Source: Bog-473 sp035947875 (GTDB lineage Bacteria > Actinomycetota > Acidimicrobiia > Acidimicrobiales > RAAP-2). Taken from it: a stretch of DNA of 13,470 nucleotides. The DNA lies in contig DASZJQ010000015.1 in the NCBI GenBank assembly GCA_035947875.1, positions 1 through 13,470 on the forward strand, written 5' to 3'. The translations under genes were made by a program, and so were the position numbers. Positions 1 through 5,137 of this stretch are shown here, one piece after another. Positions within the stretch are counted from its first letter, which is position 1, and every line of letters begins with the position of its first letter. The notes under the pieces were generated by a model, which did no database searches, was not told where the DNA came from, and saw only the letters and a program-made list of their open reading frames with translations.

Positions 1-1
1 C

Positions 2-385
2 GAGCACCTTCAGCTCATGGTGTCCGACGACGAGGCGCCTGCGCTGGTGGAGCAGGTAGAGAACGCCGGCGCCGTGTTCATCGGACAGTGGGCGCCGGCC
101 AGCCTGGGCGACTACGTCGCCGGTCCCAACCACGTGCTGCCGACCAACCGCACCGCCCGGTTCTCCTCGGCGCTGCGGGCGGACGACTTCCGTCGCCACA
201 TCCATGCGGTGCGGGTGACCCCCGACGCCCTGCGGGTCCTGGGCCCGCCGGTCATCACCCTGGCCGACGTCGAGGGGCTGCCGGCGCACGCCGACTCGGT
301 CCGGCGCCGCCTGTCTGCCCTCGATCGTGCCGCTTCGGATCCTGCTGCCTCGGACCAAACCGCGACGGACCGGGCGGGCCGGTGA
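2..385 (+). CDS. hisD: Histidinol dehydrogenase, C-terminal part (5' end outside window)
   Basis: This is the last 127 residues of the zinc enzyme that oxidises L-histidinol to L-histidine in two NAD-dependent steps, the end of histidine synthesis. The open frame has no start in the window. Its first complete codons read EHLQL, which aligns with the catalytic Glu-His pair of HisD (E326/H327 in E. coli numbering, from family knowledge). The hallmark LGDYVAGPNHVLPT follows (about residues 35-48 of the fragment) and carries the Asp zinc ligand. LPAHADSV near the end carries the likely His ligand. The usual family C-terminus is reached around VRRRLSAL. After it comes an unusual Ala/Ser/Asp tail built from three 15-bp repeats. 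The stop TGA overlaps the GTG start of hisC (GTGA), so translation of the two is probably coupled. Confidence 0.95.
   Translation, partial: EHLQLMVSDDEAPALVEQVENAGAVFIGQWAPASLGDYVAGPNHVLPTNRTARFSSALRADDFRRHIHAVRVTPDALRVLGPPVITLADVEGLPAHADSVRRRLSALDRAASDPAASDQTATDRAGR
329..373 (+). repeat. Three imperfect 15-bp tandem repeats in the hisD 3' end
   Basis: Units at 329-343, 344-358 and 359-373 encode the pentapeptides AASDP, AASDQ and TATDR. They form a tail beyond the normal end of HisD, just before the hisD/hisC overlap. The 15-bp period keeps the reading frame. The tail is probably disordered and of no catalytic importance (inference). Confidence 0.7.
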
Positions 386-1458
386 GCGCGATACCGAGCA
401 TCCGTCCCGACCTCCAGCTCTCCGCGGGCTACCACTCTCCTCAGGTCGAGGCCGAGGTGCGCCTTAACACCAATGAGTCCCCGTTCCCGCCACCCGAGAA
501 ATGGAGCGAGGACCTGCTGGCCGCACTGGGCCACGTGGCCTTCAACCGCTACCCCGACCGACCGGCCACGGCGTTGCGGACCGCCATCGCCGGCCTGCAC
601 GGCGTGGCGCCCGAAGAGGTCTTCTGCGCCAACGGGTCCAACGAGGTGTTGCAATGCCTGCTGCTGGCCTACGGGGGGCCCGGACGTAGCGCCGGCGTCT
701 TCGAGCCGACCTACGCGCTGCACTCGCACATCAGCCGCCTGACCGGCACCAGGGTGATCGAAGGCCACCGCACCGAGGACTTTCGCATCGAGCCGACCGT
801 GGCCGCCTCCCTCCTCGCACGGGAGCAGCCCGATATCACCTTCCTCTGCTCGCCCAACAACCCCACGGGGCGGGTCGAGCCCAAGGCCACCGTCGAGGCG
901 GTGTTGGCCGCGGCGCCGGGTCTGGTCATCGTCGATGAGGCGTACGGCCAGTTCGCCAGCTGGAGCGCCCTCAGCTTGCGGACGCCGACGCCGACGCCGG
1001 CCCACCCCGGGCTGGTAGTCACCCGCACCTTCTCCAAGACCTGGGCCATGGCCGGCGCCCGCTTGGGCTACCTGGTGGCCGACGCCGCCGTTGTCTCCGC
1101 CTGCGAAGCCGTCGTCCTGCCGTACCACCTCTCGGCCCAGACGCAGCTGGCCGGAACTTTGGCCCTGCGCTACGTCGACGAGATGGAGGCCCGGGTGGCG
1201 CTCATCGCCGAGGAACGAGGCCGGGTGGCGGCCGCCCTGGGCGACCTGCCGGTTGAAAGCTGGCCCTCCGAAGCCAACTTCATCCTCTTCCGTCCCTCGA
1301 GCCAGAGTGGGGACAAGGTCTGGCACGGCCTGCTCGACCGCTCGGTGCTCATCCGCAACTGTTCCAGTTGGGACGGCCTCGAGGGCTGCCTGCGGGTCAC
1401 CATCGGTCGGCCCGACGAGAACGACCGGTTTCTGACCGCATTGAAGGAGTTGTTGTGA
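382..1458 (+). CDS. hisC: Histidinol-phosphate aminotransferase
   Basis: PLP enzyme that moves the amino group of glutamate to imidazole-acetol phosphate, giving histidinol phosphate. The 358-residue length is usual for the family. Visible fold-type I aminotransferase marks are LNTNESPFPPP (about 28-38), CSPNNPTGR (156-164), DEAYGQF (185-191), the PLP-lysine motif TFSKTWAMAGARLGY with Lys219 (216-230), and CLRVTIGRPDEN (336-347), whose Arg binds the substrate carboxylate. I chose the GTG at 382 because the family homology starts right there and it overlaps the hisD stop as GTGA. The frame stays open upstream to 88, but that stretch is the shadow of hisD. Residues 201-206 are a TPTPTP stretch from a 6-bp repeat (about 982-999). 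The last codons (KELL-stop) are the first unit of the 17-bp repeat that leads into hisB. Confidence 0.97.
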   Translation: MSAIPSIRPDLQLSAGYHSPQVEAEVRLNTNESPFPPPEKWSEDLLAALGHVAFNRYPDRPATALRTAIAGLHGVAPEEVFCANGSNEVLQCLLLAYGGPGRSAGVFEPTYALHSHISRLTGTRVIEGHRTEDFRIEPTVAASLLAREQPDITFLCSPNNPTGRVEPKATVEAVLAAAPGLVIVDEAYGQFASWSALSLRTPTPTPAHPGLVVTRTFSKTWAMAGARLGYLVADAAVVSACEAVVLPYHLSAQTQLAGTLALRYVDEMEARVALIAEERGRVAAALGDLPVESWPSEANFILFRPSSQSGDKVWHGLLDRSVLIRNCSSWDGLEGCLRVTIGRPDENDRFLTALKELL

Positions 1459-1511
1459 CCGAGGAGTCGTCGTGACCAAGGAGTTGCTGTGACAAAGGAG
1501 TCGTCGTGACC
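1444..1511 (+). repeat. Four 17-bp tandem repeats joining hisC to hisB
   Basis: The units lie at 1444-1460, 1461-1477, 1478-1494 and 1495-1511, with consensus AAGGAGTYGTYGTGACC. Each holds a purine-rich ribosome-binding sequence (AAGGAG, or GAGGAG in unit 2), a 5-nt spacer, and a GTGA in which a GTG start overlaps a TGA stop. The first unit contains the hisC stop and the last contains the hisB start, so two copies of the stop/start junction lie between them. The array looks like duplication of one ancestral hisC/hisB overlap (inference). Confidence 0.93.
1455..1509 (+). other. Relay of three six-codon mini-ORFs between hisC and hisB
   Basis: GTG at 1455 (overlapping the hisC stop) opens MTEESS, stopping at 1473-1475. 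GTG at 1472 opens MTKELL, stopping at 1490-1492. GTG at 1489 opens MTKESS, stopping at 1507-1509, where it overlaps the hisB GTG at 1506. Each ORF is 21 nt with its stop and shares 4 nt with the next, which is why the repeat period is 17. Each start has an AAGGAG- or GAGGAG-type site five bases upstream. No His codons occur, so these are not classical histidine-attenuation leader peptides. Translation is plausible from the layout but unproven. Confidence 0.6.
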
Positions 1512-2129
1512 ACCACTGATGCGCAGTCGGAGGCACCCGACCGCCGCGCCACCAGCCAACGAGCGACCAAGGAGACCACGGTCGAGGCCGCGCTGAGGGT
1601 CGACGGCACGGGCGTGGTCGAGGTCCACACCGGGCTCCCGTTCTTCGATCACATGGTCGAGCAGTTGGGCCGCCATGCCTCCTTCGACCTGGTCCTGCAC
1701 GCCCGGGGGGATCTGGAGGTGGACGCCCACCACACGGTCGAGGACGTCGGGATCGTACTCGGGGGCTGTCTGGCCGAGGCCCTGGGTGACAAGCGCGGGA
1801 TCCGGCGCTTCGCCTCGATGCTGTTGCCGCTCGATGAGGCCCTGGTTGAGGTCGCCCTCGACCTCTCCGGCCGCCCGTTCCTGGCCTACGGGCTCGACTT
1901 CGCCCCCGACACCGCCGGCCTCGGCACGCCCCCGTTCGACCCTCAGCTGGCCGAGGAGTTCTGGCGCGCCTTCGCCACGGCGGGGAATCTCACCCTGCAC
2001 ATCCACCGGCGCTTGGGCAAGAACACCCACCACATGCTCGAGGCCAGCTTCAAGGGCGTGGCCCGGTCGCTGCGGGACGCGGTGCGGATCGAGGGCGGAG
2101 GGATTCCGTCGACGAAGGGCAGTCTGTGA
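1506..2129 (+). CDS. hisB: Imidazoleglycerol-phosphate dehydratase
   Basis: Manganese enzyme that dehydrates imidazole glycerol phosphate to imidazole-acetol phosphate. It is the single-function, 207-residue form, with no phosphatase domain as in the enterobacterial fusion. The two repeated metal-binding halves are visible: FFDHM (46-50) with DAHHTVED (73-80), then NTHHMLEASFK (173-183). The protein ends in the family signature GIPSTKGSL. The GTG at 1506 is chosen because it lies five bases after AAGGAG (1495-1500) and overlaps the last mini-ORF stop. The first 20 or so residues are a polar, poorly conserved extension. The stop overlaps the hisH start as GTGA. Histidinol-phosphate phosphatase must therefore be encoded elsewhere. 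Confidence 0.97.
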   Translation: MTTTDAQSEAPDRRATSQRATKETTVEAALRVDGTGVVEVHTGLPFFDHMVEQLGRHASFDLVLHARGDLEVDAHHTVEDVGIVLGGCLAEALGDKRGIRRFASMLLPLDEALVEVALDLSGRPFLAYGLDFAPDTAGLGTPPFDPQLAEEFWRAFATAGNLTLHIHRRLGKNTHHMLEASFKGVARSLRDAVRIEGGGIPSTKGSL

Positions 2130-2761
2130 TCAAGGTCGCCGTGCTCGATTACGGCATCGGCAATTTGCGGTCGGCCGAGAAGGCGCTGCAGCACGTCGGC
2201 GCGGCGGCCCACCTCGTCACTGATCCGGCCGAGGTCGAGGCGGCCGATGCCGTGGTGTTGCCCGGGGTGGGTGCGTTCGGCGCCTGCGCCCGCGCCCTGG
2301 GCGAGAGCGGTCTAGAGCCGGCCGCCCGGGCCGCCCTGGGGGCCGGCGTGCCGTTCTTCGGCGTGTGCATCGGCTTCCAGCTCCTCTACGCCGGGTCCGA
2401 GGAGAACCCGGGCGTGGCCGGCCTCGCCGTGTTCCCCGGCACGGTGGCGTTGCTGCCCCCCGGTGAGAAGCACCCGCAGATGCAATGGAACCAGTTGACG
2501 CCGTGCCGTGACGGGGCCGACGGCGGCAATGGCGCCGTGCCGGTGGGTCCCCTGCGTGGTCTGGGGGAGAAGCCTTGGGTCTACTTCGTGCATTCCTACG
2601 CGCCGCCCATCGGCCCCGAGACGGTGGCGGTCTGCGACTACGGCGGGCCGGTGGCCGCGGTGGTTGTCCGGGACAACGTGTGGGGCGCCCAGTTCCACCC
2701 GGAGAAGTCCGGACGGAGCGGGCTGGCCATGTTGGCCAACTTCGTCGCCCTGGCGGCGTGA
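2126..2761 (+). CDS. hisH: Imidazole glycerol phosphate synthase, glutamine amidotransferase subunit
   Basis: Class I glutamine amidotransferase subunit that hydrolyses glutamine and channels ammonia to HisF for imidazole ring closure. The 211 residues include the N-terminal DYGIGNLRS (8-16), the oxyanion-strand region PGVGAFG (46-52), the nucleophile Cys81 in FGVCIGFQLL, PQMQWNQ (117-123), and the His191/Glu193 pair in AQFHPEKSG. Residues about 127-148 form a Gly-rich loop somewhat longer than in short homologues. The GTG start at 2126 overlaps the hisB stop (GTGA). A GAAGGGC stretch just upstream may act as the ribosome-binding site. The stop overlaps a GTG that opens a nine-codon ORF leading to hisA. 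The partner gene hisF is two genes downstream, so both subunits come from one transcript. Confidence 0.96.
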   Translation: MIKVAVLDYGIGNLRSAEKALQHVGAAAHLVTDPAEVEAADAVVLPGVGAFGACARALGESGLEPAARAALGAGVPFFGVCIGFQLLYAGSEENPGVAGLAVFPGTVALLPPGEKHPQMQWNQLTPCRDGADGGNGAVPVGPLRGLGEKPWVYFVHSYAPPIGPETVAVCDYGGPVAAVVVRDNVWGAQFHPEKSGRSGLAMLANFVALAA

Positions 2762-2787
2762 TCGGGGTGGGCGTGATCGAGCCGTGA
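2758..2787 (+). other. Nine-codon mini-ORF bridging hisH and hisA
   Basis: The GTG at 2758 shares GTGA with the hisH stop, encodes MIGVGVIEP, and stops at 2785-2787 inside the GTGA that starts hisA at 2784. This repeats the relay layout seen before hisB. A second in-frame GTG at 2773 would give a four-codon version (MIEP). No good Shine-Dalgarno sequence precedes hisA, so coupling through this ORF is a reasonable inference. Translation is not shown. Confidence 0.5.
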
Positions 2788-2794
2788 TCGAGCT
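2773..2794 (+). repeat. 11-bp tandem repeat at the hisA start
   Basis: GTGATCGAGCC at 2773-2783 is followed at once by GTGATCGAGCT at 2784-2794, the second copy being the first codons of hisA. A third partial copy, GTGATCG at 2758, sits on the hisH stop. The start region of hisA seems to have been duplicated, which created the mini-ORF. Confidence 0.75.
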
Positions 2795-3533
2795 GTATCC
2801 AGCCATCGATCTGCGCGGCGGCGCCGCGGTCCGGCTGACCCAGGGAGACTTTGCCCGAGAGGTGGACTACGGCGATCCGCTGGCGCTGGCGGCGTCCTTC
2901 GTGGCCGCCGGGGCCCCGTGGCTGCACGTGGTGGACCTCAGCGCGGCACGGACCGGCGTGCCCCACGAACGGGCGACGCTGGCCCGGATCGTCGAGCTGG
3001 CAGACGGCAAGGTCAAGGTGCAGGCCGGCGGTGGGATCCGCCGTCCCGAGGACCTGGAAAGCGTGTTCGCGGTGGGCGTCGACCGCGTGGTCCTGGGTAC
3101 CGCGGCGCTGGAGGACCCGGCGTTCGCCACCAGCTGCGCCCGCCGCTGGCCGGGCCAGGTGGCGGTGGGGCTGGACTACGTGGTGGGGGAGGACGGCGTA
3201 TCTCGGGCGCTCGGTCACGGGTGGACCGAAGGCGCAAGCGCGGCGCGGCCGTTGGGCGAGCTGCTTTCGCTGTGGGCGGGCGAGCCCGTCGCCGCCGTCG
3301 TGGCCACCTCTATCGCCCGCGACGGCATGCTCGAGGGTCCGGACCTGTCCGGTCTGGCCCACCTGCTCGAGAGGACGGCGCTGCCGGTGGTGGCCTCGGG
3401 CGGCGTGGCCAGCCTGGATGATCTGCGGGCGCTGGCAGGATTGCCGTTGGCCGGTGTCATCGTGGGCAAGGCCCTAGTCGAGGGGCACTTCAGCGTGGAG
3501 GAGGCTCTGGCCGCATGCGCACCGTCCGTCTGA
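2784..3533 (+). CDS. hisA: ProFAR isomerase (HisA; PriA-like dual function not excluded)
   Basis: TIM-barrel isomerase that converts ProFAR to PRFAR, the substrate of HisH/HisF. The 249 residues show the HisA marks ELYPAIDLRGG with the catalytic Asp9, VQAGGGIRRPEDL (79-91) and VVLGTAAL (102-109). The second catalytic Asp131 lies in GLDYVVGEDGVSRALGHGW. TSIARDGMLEGPDL (175-188) and VVASGGVASLDDL (202-214) complete the phosphate sites. The GTG at 2784 is chosen because homology starts at its second residue. The open frame upstream belongs to the hisH shadow. In mycobacteria and streptomycetes this gene is the bifunctional PriA that also does the TrpF reaction. Here a separate trpF lies at 9040, so single function is more likely (inference). 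It overlaps hisF by 19 nt. Confidence 0.95.
   Translation: MIELYPAIDLRGGAAVRLTQGDFAREVDYGDPLALAASFVAAGAPWLHVVDLSAARTGVPHERATLARIVELADGKVKVQAGGGIRRPEDLESVFAVGVDRVVLGTAALEDPAFATSCARRWPGQVAVGLDYVVGEDGVSRALGHGWTEGASAARPLGELLSLWAGEPVAAVVATSIARDGMLEGPDLSGLAHLLERTALPVVASGGVASLDDLRALAGLPLAGVIVGKALVEGHFSVEEALAACAPSV
3497..3504 (+). promoter_or_regulatory. Shine-Dalgarno sequence of hisF
   Basis: GGAGGAGG lies ten bases before the hisF ATG, inside the 3' end of hisA. It is a strong ribosome-binding site in a region where many starts have none, and it supports the ATG at 3515. Confidence 0.6.
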
Positions 3534-4285
3534 TCCCGTGCCTCGACGTCACCGACGGACGGGTGGTCAAGGGTGTCCAGTTCGTCGACCTCACCGACGA
3601 GGGCGACCCGGTGGAGCTGGCAGCTCGATACGACGCCGAAGGCGCGGACGAGTTGACCTTCCTCGACATCACAGCCTCGTCCGAGGCCCGGGACACCATG
3701 GTCTCGGTGGTGGCGCGCACGGCGGAGCAAGTCTTCATACCGCTCACCGTCGGTGGGGGGGTGCGCGTGGCCGACGATGCCCGGCGACTGCTCCGGGCCG
3801 GGGCCGACAAGGTGGGTATCAACACCGCGGCGGTCGACCGCCCGGCCCTGGTCCGTGACATCGCCGACGAGTTCGGCGCGCAGTGCGCCGTGGTGGCCAT
3901 CGACGCCCGGTCGCGCCCCGCCGCCGAAGGGGGTGGCTGGGAGGTCTACACCCACGGGGGCCGAACCCCGACCGGTCGAGAGGCCGTGGCCTGGGCCACC
4001 GAATGCGCCGCCAACGGGGCCGGTGAGATCCTGCTCACCAGCATGGACCGCGATGGGACCAAGCACGGGTTCGATCTGGCATTGACCAGGGCCGTGGTCG
4101 ATGCGGTGGGCATACCGGTGGTGGCCTCGGGAGGCGTGGGGACACTGCAGCACCTGGTCGAGGGGGCCACCGTGGGCGGCGCCGACGCCGTGTTGGCCGC
4201 GTCCATCTTCCATCGCCGGACCTTCACGCTGCCGGAGGCCAAGGCCTACATGGCGGCGCACGGGGTCAACGTTCGACCCGTCTGA
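3515..4285 (+). CDS. hisF: Imidazole glycerol phosphate synthase, cyclase subunit
   Basis: TIM-barrel subunit that uses ammonia from HisH to close the imidazole ring, making imidazole glycerol phosphate and AICAR. It is 256 residues, a normal length. The two catalytic aspartates fall exactly at the family positions Asp11 (RLIPCLDVTDGRVVKG) and Asp130 (VVAIDARS). Phosphate-binding loops are TVGGGVR (78-84) and VASGGVGTLQHL, and the loop ILLTSMDRDGTKHGFDL is also typical. It starts with ATG inside the end of hisA. It is the last gene before a hairpin (4286-4315) and the first real gap in the histidine run, so transcription may partly end here. Confidence 0.97.
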   Translation: MRTVRLIPCLDVTDGRVVKGVQFVDLTDEGDPVELAARYDAEGADELTFLDITASSEARDTMVSVVARTAEQVFIPLTVGGGVRVADDARRLLRAGADKVGINTAAVDRPALVRDIADEFGAQCAVVAIDARSRPAAEGGGWEVYTHGGRTPTGREAVAWATECAANGAGEILLTSMDRDGTKHGFDLALTRAVVDAVGIPVVASGGVGTLQHLVEGATVGGADAVLAASIFHRRTFTLPEAKAYMAAHGVNVRPV

Positions 4286-4315
4286 CCAGGGGCCTGAACC
4301 GAGGACGGGCCCTGG
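4286..4315 (+). terminator. Hairpin after hisF, possible weak terminator
   Basis: CCAGGG (4286-4291) pairs with CCCTGG (4310-4315), and after one mismatch CC pairs with GG further in. The stem begins directly after the hisF stop and ends just before a -10-like box. There is no U-run, so partial termination or pausing is as far as the sequence goes. Confidence 0.4.
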
Positions 4316-4320
4316 TGCGG

Positions 4321-4326
4321 TACCGT
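4321..4326 (+). promoter_or_regulatory. Candidate -10 box of a leaderless promoter for the GroES-like gene
   Basis: TACCGT fits the actinobacterial TANNNT -10 pattern and lies six bases before the GTG at 4333, the spacing expected when transcription begins on the start codon. The same spacing recurs at 12067-12072 and, less perfectly, at 11771-11776. I see no convincing -35. Confidence 0.45.
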
Positions 4327-4332
4327 GCGAGG

Positions 4333-4692
4333 GTGCCTCCAACCACGACGAAGAAGGCCGGCGAGCAGCCGCAGGCCGACGAAAAGCAGCCCATTTCCGT
4401 GCTGTTCGATCGTGTGCTGGTGCAGATCTCATCGACTGACGGCGAGCGTCGTTCCCGGGCCGGCATCCTGATCCCGGCCACGGCCCAGATCTCCCGCCGG
4501 CTCACCTGGGCCGAGACGGTGGCCGTCGGACCCCACGTGCGGTCGGTCAAGGTGGGCGACACCGTCCTCTTCAATCCCGAGGACCGCTTCGAGGTGGAGG
4601 TGCACGGGGAGGAGTACGTCATCTTGCGCGAGCGGGACATCCACGCCATCGCGTCGAAGCGGAATGACAGTGGGACGGGGCTGTACCTGTGA
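4333..4692 (+). CDS. GroES/Cpn10-family protein
   Basis: A 119-residue protein related to the co-chaperonin GroES. After a polar, probably flexible N-terminus (1-20) comes the Cpn10 fold: LFDRVLVQI (24-32), a mobile-loop-like stretch with SRAGILIPATAQ (41-52), AETVAVGP (60-67), VKVGDTVLFNP (72-82), then EEYVILRERDIHAI (93-106). The ILI triplet matches the hydrophobic tripeptide with which GroES docks on GroEL. An extra polar stretch (ISRRLTW) follows the loop, and the tail SGTGLYL goes past the usual end. No groEL is nearby. The gene overlaps hisI by 4 nt (GTGA), so it is tied to a biosynthetic operon. It may assist enzyme assembly or be an independent paralogue (inference). The start could also be GTG 4315. 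I prefer 4333 because of the -10 spacing. Confidence 0.82.
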   Translation: MPPTTTKKAGEQPQADEKQPISVLFDRVLVQISSTDGERRSRAGILIPATAQISRRLTWAETVAVGPHVRSVKVGDTVLFNPEDRFEVEVHGEEYVILRERDIHAIASKRNDSGTGLYL

Positions 4693-5120
4693 CCGTCGAC
4701 GGTGTGGCGCCCGACGGTGGGGCGCCAAACGGTGTGGTGCCCGACGGTGTGGCCCTCCGGGTGGACGAGGCCCTGGTGGGCGAGGTCGACTTCGACAAGA
4801 TGGATGGACTGGTGCCGGCCATCGTCCAGGATGCCGGCGACGGCACCGTCCTCACCATGGCCTACATGGACGCCGAGGCGTTGCGCCGCACCCTGGCGTC
4901 GGGTCGATCATGGTTCTACAGCCGGTCCCGCCACGAGTACTGGCAGAAGGGCGAGACCTCGGGCGATCGTCAGTACGTCCGGGAAGTTCGGATGGACTGT
5001 GACGGCGACGCCCTCATCGTCCTGGTCGACCAGCACGGGCGGGGCGCCTGCCACACCGGGGAGCGGTCGTGCTTTCACCGCACGATCGGTTCGGGCCCGG
5101 GCGTGCCGCGCCCGGACTGA
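4689..5120 (+). CDS. hisI: Phosphoribosyl-AMP cyclohydrolase
   Basis: Zinc enzyme that opens the adenine ring of phosphoribosyl-AMP in histidine synthesis. It is the single-domain form, with no HisE pyrophosphohydrolase domain. Recognisable parts are DGLVPAIVQD (39-48), TVLTMAYMDAEAL (53-65), SWFYSRSRHEYWQKGETSG (74-92), the metal-binding DCDGD (103-107), and HGRGACHTGERSCFHR (116-131) with Cys121 and Cys128. Family homology begins around residue 33. Before it lies an unusual N-terminal extension of four pentapeptide repeats. The GTG at 4689 overlaps the stop of the GroES-like gene, which makes it the likely start. GTG 4749 or 4761 could also serve and would remove the repeats. Confidence 0.95.
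   Translation: MTVDGVAPDGGAPNGVVPDGVALRVDEALVGEVDFDKMDGLVPAIVQDAGDGTVLTMAYMDAEALRRTLASGRSWFYSRSRHEYWQKGETSGDRQYVREVRMDCDGDALIVLVDQHGRGACHTGERSCFHRTIGSGPGVPRPD
4698..4757 (+). repeat. Four 15-bp tandem repeats at the hisI start
   Basis: Units at 4698-4712, 4713-4727, 4728-4742 and 4743-4757 encode DGVAP, DGGAP, NGVVP and DGVAL. They begin nine bases after the GTG and lie outside the conserved enzyme. Several contain GTG codons in frame, so they also multiply possible start sites. GGCGCC at 4706-4711 and 4721-4726 could form a hairpin near the start. Confidence 0.85.
5097..5115 (+). promoter_or_regulatory. Strong GC hairpin at the hisI 3' end, ahead of trpE
   Basis: CCGGGCG (5097-5103) pairs perfectly with CGCCCGG (5109-5115) around a 5-nt loop. 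It ends two bases before the hisI stop codon and 17 bases before the trpE start. No U-run follows. It could pause ribosomes or polymerase at the his/trp boundary. Its role is unknown. Confidence 0.4.
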
Positions 5121-5121
5121 G

Positions 5122-5137
5122 AGCACTTCACCGTGCT
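5122..5137 (+). promoter_or_regulatory. Small inverted repeat that covers the trpE start codon
   Basis: AGCAC (5122-5126) can pair with GTGCT (5133-5137), which contains the trpE GTG, around a 6-nt loop. With only five pairs it is weak, but it would hide the start codon. Confidence 0.3.

Noticed and set aside
88..381. Upstream extension of the hisC frame
   Set aside because: It runs inside the hisD coding region in another frame, and HisC homology begins at the GTG 382 that overlaps the hisD stop.
1455..1509. Histidine attenuator leader peptide
   Set aside because: The mini-ORFs contain no histidine codons and no terminator/antiterminator pair follows.
1444..1511. CRISPR-like array
   Set aside because: The units are 17 bp and directly adjacent, with no spacers, and each contains a stop/start overlap.
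112..1536. Long minus-strand open frame (474 codons) opposite hisD and hisC
   Set aside because: It is the antisense shadow of hisC in high-GC DNA. Its sequence is low in complexity and resembles no family, while the plus strand encodes clear HisC motifs.
2508..2783. Longer hisA start upstream
   Set aside because: That part of the frame is a shadow of hisH. HisA homology (ELYPAIDLRGG) starts right after the GTG at 2784.
2217..3362. Minus-strand open frame of 381 codons opposite hisH and hisA
   Set aside because: It is an antisense shadow rich in Arg, Pro and Gly with no recognisable domain.
5121..5132. trp leader peptide or T-box before trpE
   Set aside because: The hisI/trpE gap is only 12 bases, with no Trp-rich ORF and no T-box elements.
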